From UBA7887 sp964408735 (GTDB lineage: Bacteria; Pseudomonadota; Alphaproteobacteria; UBA7887): a stretch of 6,420 nt of DNA. This document shows positions 1 to 4,967 of this stretch, piece after piece. The stretch's first letter is position 1. Each line of letters opens with the position of its first letter. The notes beneath the pieces were generated by a model. The model ran no database searches and was not told where the DNA came from. It was given only the letters and a program-made list of their open reading frames with translations. The stretch spans positions 1 to 6,420 of the forward strand of contig CAYPAX010000162.1 in NCBI GenBank assembly GCA_964408735.1, written 5' to 3'. The translations under genes were made by a program, and so were the position numbers.

Positions 1-490
1 CCGCCACGATCTCCACTTGTTCTTTGAGGAAGCGGAGAAGACTCTGTCTCTTAGCCCGAACGACTGTGAGCTGCGTGCAAGAGTCGGCCGCCTGATGGCT
101 TATGCGGGCCAGTGGGATAAAGGTATCGCGCTAATCAGACAAGCCATGAAATTGGATCCTTATACCGCCAGCTGGTATCACTTTGTGATCGGTCACTATC
201 ATCTGCAAAGAAACGAGTATGAAGTGGCGCTGGCGGAATACGAAAAGATCAATATGCCCGAATATTTTTCGACTTGGCGGGCGTTGGCCGTCGCCTATGC
301 GCATTTGGGACGAATAGACGAGGCAAAGGCGGCGGCCGACAGGATGTTTGAGCTATACCCCGAATATGACTTGGACGTGGCCCGGCATTTGCGTGACTGG
401 AACTACTCCGAGGATTTCATTGCTTTGACTGTCGAAGGCCTGCGCAAAGCGGGCCTGGATGTTCCTTTCGAGCGTGACGCTGCTGACTGA
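1..490 (+). CDS. C-terminal TPR tail of a TolB/TPR-type adenylate cyclase paralogue (5' truncated by window edge)
   Basis: The frame is already open at the window edge (first full codon at position 2) and runs 162 residues to a TGA at 488-490. An in-frame TTG at 17 is not a credible start because similarity to the family begins before it. At least three tetratricopeptide-like helix pairs are visible: around residues 20-55 (AYAGQWDKGIALIRQAMKLDP), 55-90 (ASWYHFVIGHYHLQRNEYEVA) and 88-125 (LAVAYAHLGRIDEAKAAADRM). The closing segment, with WNYSEDFI and then VEGLRKAGLDVP, is the usual end of proteins joining a class III cyclase domain to TolB-like and TPR regions. The large + strand gene at the right end of the window belongs to the same family and stops where this one starts. 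TPRs probably bind a protein partner or ligand and tune the cyclase. The cyclase domain itself is not in the window, so that part is inferred from family resemblance. Codon use is more AT-tolerant than in the central genes. Confidence 0.8.
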   Translation, partial: RHDLHLFFEEAEKTLSLSPNDCELRARVGRLMAYAGQWDKGIALIRQAMKLDPYTASWYHFVIGHYHLQRNEYEVALAEYEKINMPEYFSTWRALAVAYAHLGRIDEAKAAADRMFELYPEYDLDVARHLRDWNYSEDFIALTVEGLRKAGLDVPFERDAAD

Positions 491-587
491 CATAGCTCGA
501 TCGGACTATCTCGTCGAGCAGCTGCTCCAGACGATCGACGTTGAACAGCCCTTCGTCGGCAGTAGGGACGCGCACCCGCTCACTCAT
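417..587 (-). CDS. Possible small ORF or gene remnant, 56 codons, unrecognised
   Basis: Reading the minus strand, an ATG at 585-587 opens a 56-codon frame that begins MSERVRVPTADEGLFNVD and contains a plausible amphipathic helix (RLEQLLDEIVRSSY). It ends at a TGA (417-419) inside the antisense of the partial cyclase gene. The ATG overlaps the TGA (580-582) of another minus-strand frame ending in SFWDAYYDE, giving an ATGAGTGA junction of the kind seen between translationally coupled genes. The first 30 or so residues look protein-like. After about residue 36 the frame overlaps the antisense of the cyclase tail and becomes less convincing. I do not recognise a family. It may be the N-terminus of a gene truncated when the cyclase gene came to lie next to it, or a chance frame. 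The ribosome binding site is weak. Confidence 0.18.
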   Translation of the reverse strand: MSERVRVPTADEGLFNVDRLEQLLDEIVRSSYVSQQRHARKEHPGPLCAGLRQSKQ

Positions 588-800
588 CGTAATAGGCGTC
601 CCAGAAGCTCATTCGGTTGCGCGGCGTAAGTGCAAACCCGTGCGAACACCGAATACGACGCACTCCTGATAATGAATGGCGGCTCTCGGCTACAACAAAG
701 AAGAAAATTGCTCGTTACAGCTTCCGATGTTCTCCCGAATGAGGGCATTGGCGGATATCCTAGCTTGCAGCAGCGCCCGTGCTCCATTTCCCCAGCCACG
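491..800. other. Intergenic stretch without a convincing gene
   Basis: This stretch separates the tail of the left cyclase gene from the terminator of the Bax-inhibitor gene. It holds no tRNA, rRNA or CRISPR pattern that I can see. One sampled 60-base line (661-720) is about 45% GC, against about 80% in a sampled line of the permease gene (3001-3060). A perfect 12-bp palindrome, gagcagctgctc (516-527), has no T-run after it and is explained by the Leu-Glu-Gln-Leu-Leu codons of the minus-strand frame. No intrinsic terminator for the left cyclase gene was found. Two overlapping minus-strand frames (580-714, no good start; and 417-587) may be remnants of a former gene pair. Confidence 0.5.
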
Positions 801-830
801 AAAAAACCCCCGGCGCAGCTGTGCCGGGGG
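801..830 (-). terminator. Rho-independent terminator of the Bax-inhibitor-1 family gene
   Basis: Perfect 8-bp inverted arms cccccggc (807-814) and gccggggg (823-830) enclose an 8-base loop. Read on the minus strand, the hairpin is followed directly by six T residues (801-806 are aaaaaa on the + strand). It begins about 27 bases after the TAG stop of the minus-strand gene, so it ends the leftward transcript. There is no matching U-tract on the + strand side, so it is not bidirectional. Confidence 0.9.
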
Positions 831-857
831 CTTCGCTTCTCGCGCTTTCGTGCGGCG

Positions 858-1577
858 CTACTCGCGACCGCCGAAGAGGTGGAGGAGGAAGTAGAACATG
901 TTGACGAAGTCGAGATAGAGCGTCAGGGCGCCCATGATCGCGCTCTTCTCCATCACGGCGGTGTCGCCGGTCTGGGAGGCGTAGACCAGCTTCAGCTTCT
1001 GGGTGTCCCAGGCGGTCAGGCCGGCGAAGATCAGCACGCCGAGCACCGAGATGGCGAACTGCATCGCGCTTGACTGCAGGAAGAGGTTCACCACCATGGC
1101 GATGATGATGCCGATCAGGCCCATGATCATGAACGAGCCCATGCCGCTCAGATTGCGCTTGGTGGTGTAGCCGTAAAGGCTGAGCCCTGCGAAGGCGGCG
1201 GCGGTGATGAAGAACACGCGGGCGATACTGGCGCCGGTGTAGATCATGAAGATCGAGGCCATGGACAGCCCCATGACCACTGCGAAGGCCCAGAACACGG
1301 CCTGCGTCGCGCCGACGCTGAGCTTGTTGATGCCGAAGCTGAGCACGAGAATGAAGGCCAGCGGCGACAGCATCACCACCCAGGCCAGCGGCGTGCCGTA
1401 GATCGCCTGCATCATGCCTTCGGACGAGGCCGTGAACATGGCCACGGCGCCGGTCACGCCAAGGCCGAGGCACATGTAGTTGTAGACCTTGAGCATGAAA
1501 GCCCGCAGGCCCTCGTCCACCATTGCGGCGTCTGCGCCACGGGCATGCTCGATCACGGTTTTGCGGTCGAACGCCAT
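858..1577 (-). CDS. Bax inhibitor-1 / YccA-YbhL family integral membrane protein
   Basis: A 239-residue protein of the Bax inhibitor-1 (UPF0005, TMBIM) superfamily, multi-pass in the inner membrane. Bacterial members are linked to cation (Ca2+/H+) leak and membrane stress, but the role of this one is unknown. A soluble N-terminus of about 28 residues is followed by about seven hydrophobic segments (near residues 31-52, 62-82, 90-110, 112-133, 147-167, 172-190 and 214-235). Two family hallmarks are present: WDTQKLK (D191) in the sixth helix, and ALTLYLDFVNMFYFLLHLFG (D223) in the last. These acidic residues correspond in position to the aspartate pair proposed as pH sensor in Bacillus YetJ, a correspondence made by motif and not by alignment. 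The start at 1577 (MAFDRK) is preferred over an in-frame ATG seven codons upstream because GAGGGG lies six bases before it and would fall inside the longer version. A clear terminator follows the stop. The length is normal for the family. Confidence 0.93.
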   Translation of the reverse strand: MAFDRKTVIEHARGADAAMVDEGLRAFMLKVYNYMCLGLGVTGAVAMFTASSEGMMQAIYGTPLAWVVMLSPLAFILVLSFGINKLSVGATQAVFWAFAVVMGLSMASIFMIYTGASIARVFFITAAAFAGLSLYGYTTKRNLSGMGSFMIMGLIGIIIAMVVNLFLQSSAMQFAISVLGVLIFAGLTAWDTQKLKLVYASQTGDTAVMEKSAIMGALTLYLDFVNMFYFLLHLFGGRE

Positions 1578-1583
1578 TTCGTT

Positions 1584-1590
1584 CCCCTCA
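1584..1590 (-). promoter_or_regulatory. Ribosome binding site fixing the Bax-inhibitor start
   Basis: TGAGGGG on the minus strand lies six bases upstream of the ATG at 1577. It decides between this ATG and the in-frame ATG at 1598, which has no comparable purine tract before it. Confidence 0.7.
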
Positions 1591-1614
1591 CGTTCCAAAA
1601 ATCCAACTCGAAGC

Positions 1615-1645
1615 CATATATGGGCGCAACCGCGCCCGGCTTCAA
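1615..1645 (-). promoter_or_regulatory. Weak candidate promoter for the Bax-inhibitor gene
   Basis: In the 93-base gap after the permease stop, the minus strand carries TTGAAG (1640-1645) as a possible -35 box and an AT island, TATATG (1615-1620), as a possible -10 box. The spacing is 19 bases with that register, or 17 if CATATA (1617-1622) is used. A perfect 10-bp palindrome ccatatatgg (1614-1623) and a hairpin gggcgc/gcgccc (1622-1637) share the same stretch. The match to sigma-70 consensus is partial, so the Bax-inhibitor gene could instead be read from the upstream ABC genes. Confidence 0.3.
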
Positions 1646-1670
1646 CCGCCTATTCTAACAGCTTGCGCGC

Positions 1671-4172
1671 TCAACTGCCACGCAACAGCGGTGCCGCCTT
1701 CTGCGCCAGCGCCCGCCAGGTGCCGGCAAAGCCCACAGCGGCGGTGATCGCCGTGCCGCCGAGCACCGTGATGAGCACGCGCGAGGCGGAAAAGGCCCAG
1801 TCCATGTGCATGATCTGGCTGACGAAGGCCCAGGAGGCGATGGCGCCGACGACAACGGCGACCAGGCCCGCCGAGGCGCCGATTAGGGCGAATTCGAGCA
1901 GATGGGCGCGCAGCAGGTCAACCCGCCTGGCGCCGAGCACCTTGAGGATGGCGGCGTCGTGGATGCGGGCGCGCCGGCCCGCCGCGACGACGCCGGCGAG
2001 AACGAGAATACCCGCCAGCAAAGTCAGGCCCGCCGTGGCGCGCAAGGTGCCGCCGACGGACGAGAGCACGCCCTTGGCGGTTTCCAGCACCTCGCGCACG
2101 GCAACGGCCGAGACATTGGGAAAATCCTTGCCGATGGCGCGCACCACCCCGTCCTCGGCAGCGGGCGTGGCTTGCGCTGTGGCGATATAGGCATAGGGCG
2201 CGCCGTCGAACACGCCGGGCGAGAAGATGACGACGAAGTTGAGGGTCACGGCGCTCCAGTCGACGTTGCGGAAATTGGCGATCTCGGCCTCGATGCGGCG
2301 GCCGAGAACGGTGAAGGCGACGGTGTCGCCGACGGCAAAGCCCGCCGCCATGGCGCTGCCGGCAGAGAGCGAAACCAGCGGCGGTCCGGCATGGTCCGGG
2401 CCCCACCAGTCCCCGGCAGCCAGGGGAACGCCGGGCTGGGGCGTGTCGCGGAAGGTCATGCCGAGATCGTTGCGCAGCAGCCAGCGGCTGCCCGGCGGCA
2501 CGGTGAGCTCGCCCGCCGGGGTGCCGTTCACGGCGATGATGCGCCCGCGCAGCATGGGCGCCAGGATCGGCGGCTCGGCGCCGGGAACAGCCGCCACGGT
2601 GGCCGCCAAGGCGTCGGCCTGGTCGCGCTGGATGTCGATCAAGAAGAAGGCCGGCGATTCCTCGGCCAGGCGGCCGGCGATCTCGGCCCGGAAGGAATCC
2701 TCGACAGCGCCGATGGCGACCAGCACCGCCAGCCCCATGCCGAGCGCCAGCAGCATGCGCCGGGTCGGCCCGGCCGGGGCGGCAACGGCCAGCAGCGCCA
2801 GCTTGGCGATGCCGCGCACCCTCGGCGCCGCACGCCGCGCTGCCCACGCCGTGGCGCGTGCCGCCAGCGACAGCAGCAGGATCGCCAGCAGAGCAGCAAT
2901 AACGAACCACCAGCCGATGCCGTAGGCCGGTGCGCTCGCTGCGGTGACCATGATCAGCGCAACTCCGGCCAAGGCCACAAGAACCATGGCCCGCCCCGGC
3001 GGCCGCGCCGCGGCGGCAAGCGGGCGATAGAGCCTCGCCGCCGGCTGGGCGCTGATCGAGGCCAACGGCCACAGGGTCACGACCAAAGCGACCAGGGCAC
3101 CGAACAGCGCCGCCAGTCCCAAGGGCAGCGGCGCCAGGGCGGGGCGCAAGGCGATGTCGAGGCGCTCGCCGACCAGGGGGCCGAGCACGAAAGGTACGGC
3201 GGCGCCCACGACAAGGCCGATGGCGATACCGCTGGCCACCACCAGCGCCACCTGCAGGGCATAGACGCGCATGACCAGCGACGGCGTGGCGCCGAGGCCC
3301 TTGAGGGTGGCAACGGTAGTGACCCGGGATTGCAGATGCGTGGCGACGGCGCTGGCGACACCGATGCCGCCGACCAGCAGCGCGGTCAAGCCGACCAGCA
3401 CCAGATACATGCCCATGCGCTCGACGAAGCGGCGCAGGCCGGGCTGGGCGGCGCTGGCATCGCGCAGGCGCCAGGCGCTCTCGGGGAATGCGGCATCGAG
3501 GGCTTCGAGGGTTGCCTTGGCGTCGCTGCCCGGCGGCAGCAACGCCTTGAGGTGATAGCGGATCAGGCTGCCGGTCTGCACCAGGCCCGTGGCGGACAGG
3601 GTCTCGCTGGCGATCATCAGTCGTGGCCCGAGGCTGAAAACCGAGGCCAGGCGGTCGGGCTCGCGGATGATCACCGCCCGCAGCTCCACCTCGCGCTCGC
3701 CTAGCCTGAGCGTGTCGCCAATCGCCACGCCGAGCCGCGCCAGCAAAGCCGTCTCGGCCACGGCACCGCCATCGGCCAGGGCCTTGGCCAGGGACAGCGG
3801 CGGCTCCAGTATTACTTCGCCTAGCAAGGGATAGGCGGCACCGACGGCCTTGAGCTCGACCAGTGCCCGGCTGTCGTTCCCTGAGACCATCGCCCGCATG
3901 CGTATCGTGTCGCTCATGGCCCCTGCCCTGACCTCTACCCAATCTCGCGCTTCTGCGCTTATCGACTGGTGGGTGCGGCGGATGTCGATATCACCGCCGA
4001 GCAGCAGTCTGGCATCGGCTCGCAAGGCGCCGCGCACGCTTTCGCCGAGCGAGCCGATACCGGCGATCGCCGCCACGCCGAGGCCGAGGCAGGCCAGCAA
4101 GACCGGCAGGCCGCGCCAGCCGCCGCGCAGGTCGCGCCGCGCCAAGGTCCAGGCCAACGCCCAGGCGGTCAT
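1671..4172 (-). CDS. ybbP: ABC transporter permease, YbbP / FtsX (MacB-like) type
   Basis: An 833-residue inner-membrane permease, close to the roughly 800 residues usual for YbbP (COG3127). The first transmembrane helix lies near residues 22-44 and is followed by a large extracytoplasmic domain (about 45-250). A first FtsX core follows (helices near 255-278, 305-330 and 350-372). Two more helices (about 396-440) link to one near 474-492, then a second periplasmic domain (about 493-710) and a final FtsX core (about 714-733, 758-782, 797-815). The repeated FtsX motif appears twice: TLKGLGATPSLVMRVYALQ (289-307) and ILKVLGARRVDLLRAHLLE (742-760). These proteins work as mechanotransmitters or lipid extractors with a cytoplasmic ATPase, not as classical importers. 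YbbP is usually associated with YbbA and the lysophospholipase/thioesterase TesA. The start ATG (4170-4172) overlaps the stop of the ATPase gene as ATGA, indicating translational coupling. The open frame continues upstream without a stop, but that extension is an Arg/Gly-rich shadow of the ATPase gene. Confidence 0.93.
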   Translation of the reverse strand: MTAWALAWTLARRDLRGGWRGLPVLLACLGLGVAAIAGIGSLGESVRGALRADARLLLGGDIDIRRTHQSISAEARDWVEVRAGAMSDTIRMRAMVSGNDSRALVELKAVGAAYPLLGEVILEPPLSLAKALADGGAVAETALLARLGVAIGDTLRLGEREVELRAVIIREPDRLASVFSLGPRLMIASETLSATGLVQTGSLIRYHLKALLPPGSDAKATLEALDAAFPESAWRLRDASAAQPGLRRFVERMGMYLVLVGLTALLVGGIGVASAVATHLQSRVTTVATLKGLGATPSLVMRVYALQVALVVASGIAIGLVVGAAVPFVLGPLVGERLDIALRPALAPLPLGLAALFGALVALVVTLWPLASISAQPAARLYRPLAAAARPPGRAMVLVALAGVALIMVTAASAPAYGIGWWFVIAALLAILLLSLAARATAWAARRAAPRVRGIAKLALLAVAAPAGPTRRMLLALGMGLAVLVAIGAVEDSFRAEIAGRLAEESPAFFLIDIQRDQADALAATVAAVPGAEPPILAPMLRGRIIAVNGTPAGELTVPPGSRWLLRNDLGMTFRDTPQPGVPLAAGDWWGPDHAGPPLVSLSAGSAMAAGFAVGDTVAFTVLGRRIEAEIANFRNVDWSAVTLNFVVIFSPGVFDGAPYAYIATAQATPAAEDGVVRAIGKDFPNVSAVAVREVLETAKGVLSSVGGTLRATAGLTLLAGILVLAGVVAAGRRARIHDAAILKVLGARRVDLLRAHLLEFALIGASAGLVAVVVGAIASWAFVSQIMHMDWAFSASRVLITVLGGTAITAAVGFAGTWRALAQKAAPLLRGS

Positions 4173-4825
4173 GCCAGGCGCCCGTCGACCAGCCGCAGCA
4201 CGCGGTCGCAGCGCCCGGCGAGCTCCGCGTCGTGGGTGATCAGCACCAGGGTGGTGCCGGCTTGCGCATGGGCGGCGAACATCAGCTCGATGACCTCGTG
4301 GCCGGTGGCCTGGTCGAGATTGCCCGTGGGCTCGTCGGCCAGCACCAGGGCGGGATCGTTGGCGAAGGCGCGGGCGATGGCGACGCGCTGCTGCTCGCCG
4401 CCGGAAAGTTGCGCCGGCAGGTGCTGCACCCGCTCCGCCAAACCAACGTCTGCCAGCTTCTGTCGCGCCACGTCGTCGCTGTCGGCGCGCCCCGCCAGCT
4501 CCAGGGGCACGGCAACGTTCTCTAGCGCCGTCATGGTCGGGATCAGATGAAAGGCCTGGAAGACGATGCCGATATGATCGCGGCGGAAACGCGCCAGGGC
4601 ATCCTCGTCCATGGCGCCGAGGTCGTGCCCGTTGATGCCCACACGCCCGGCGCCGGGCCGCTCGAGCCCCGCCATGGCGGCGAGCAGGGTCGACTTGCCC
4701 GAGCCCGACGGCCCGACCACGCCGACGGTCTCGCCGCGCCCCACCTCGAGGGAAACCCCGCGCAGAATGTCGACCATGCCGGCGGCGCTGGCCAGCGAAA
4801 GATGGATATCGTCGAGAACAACCAT
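4169..4825 (-). CDS. ybbA: ABC transporter ATP-binding protein, YbbA (LolD/MacB-like) type
   Basis: With the ATG at 4825 the protein has 218 residues, near the 228 of E. coli YbbA. All nucleotide-binding motifs are intact: Walker A GPSGSGKST (38-46), Q-loop Gln in IVFQAFHLIPTMTALENV (Q90), signature LSGGEQQRVAIARA (140-153), Walker B ALVLADEPT (159-167) with catalytic Glu165, D-loop GNLD (168-171), and H-loop His198 in LITHD. The HLPAQLSGGEQQR stretch and the RCDRVLRLVDGRL ending closely resemble YbbA. It should power the adjacent permease from the cytoplasmic side, and its stop overlaps the permease start by four bases. The start is uncertain: in-frame ATGs also lie at 4837 and 4969, and none has a good ribosome binding site. 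The 4969 version adds a Pro/Arg-rich stretch with no family counterpart and would overlap the divergent cyclase start. No promoter could be assigned for this operon. Confidence 0.93.
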   Translation of the reverse strand: MVVLDDIHLSLASAAGMVDILRGVSLEVGRGETVGVVGPSGSGKSTLLAAMAGLERPGAGRVGINGHDLGAMDEDALARFRRDHIGIVFQAFHLIPTMTALENVAVPLELAGRADSDDVARQKLADVGLAERVQHLPAQLSGGEQQRVAIARAFANDPALVLADEPTGNLDQATGHEVIELMFAAHAQAGTTLVLITHDAELAGRCDRVLRLVDGRLA

Positions 4826-4891
4826 GGCGCCAAGCATAGCGGCAAATGGGGCGATCGTGAGGCGCAAGGCGAACTCGGCTGCCATGCTCGG

Positions 4892-4920
4892 TTGAGCCGC
4901 ATCGCGACGCGGCGTATCCT
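4892..4920 (+). promoter_or_regulatory. Candidate sigma-70 promoter of the cyclase gene, with an operator-like dyad in its spacer
   Basis: TTGAGC (4892-4897) and TATCCT (4915-4920) are separated by exactly 17 bases and lie 48 bases before the cyclase ATG. Each box matches the consensus at four or more of six positions. An imperfect palindrome, gccgcatcgcgacgcggc (4896-4913, eight of nine base pairs), fills the spacer. This is a typical position for a repressor or a MerR-like activator site. The promoter is inferred from sequence only, and GC-rich DNA yields chance dyads. Confidence 0.45.
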
Positions 4921-4953
4921 GTTCTGCAAAGGTCGGTGGTGTGGAGGCCACTC

Positions 4954-4960
4954 GGGGAGG
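4954..4960 (+). promoter_or_regulatory. Ribosome binding site of the cyclase gene
   Basis: The purine tract ggggagg ends seven bases before the ATG at 4968-4970. It is a strong Shine-Dalgarno sequence and supports that ATG as the start. Confidence 0.8.
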
Positions 4961-4967
4961 GTTCAGC

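Noticed and set aside
516..527. Perfect palindrome gagcagctgctc as an operator or terminator.
   Set aside because: It is accounted for by Leu/Gln/Glu codons in the minus-strand frame, has no T-run and no promoter beside it.
584..799. A 71-codon minus-strand frame between the terminator and the left cyclase tail.
   Set aside because: It begins just after the terminator, has no recognisable domain and unremarkable composition, and carries no ribosome binding site of note.
760..1473. A 237-codon minus-strand frame overlapping the Bax-inhibitor gene.
   Set aside because: His/Arg-rich shadow frame that runs through the terminator. The other frame has all the family motifs.
1622..1637. Hairpin gggcgc-aacc-gcgccc as a terminator for the permease.
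   Set aside because: The 6-bp stem has no T-run on either strand and overlaps the candidate promoter of the next gene.
1902..3704. A 600-codon + strand frame opposite the permease gene.
   Set aside because: Gly/Gln/Arg-rich low-complexity translation typical of antisense frames in GC-rich DNA. The minus-strand permease explains the region.
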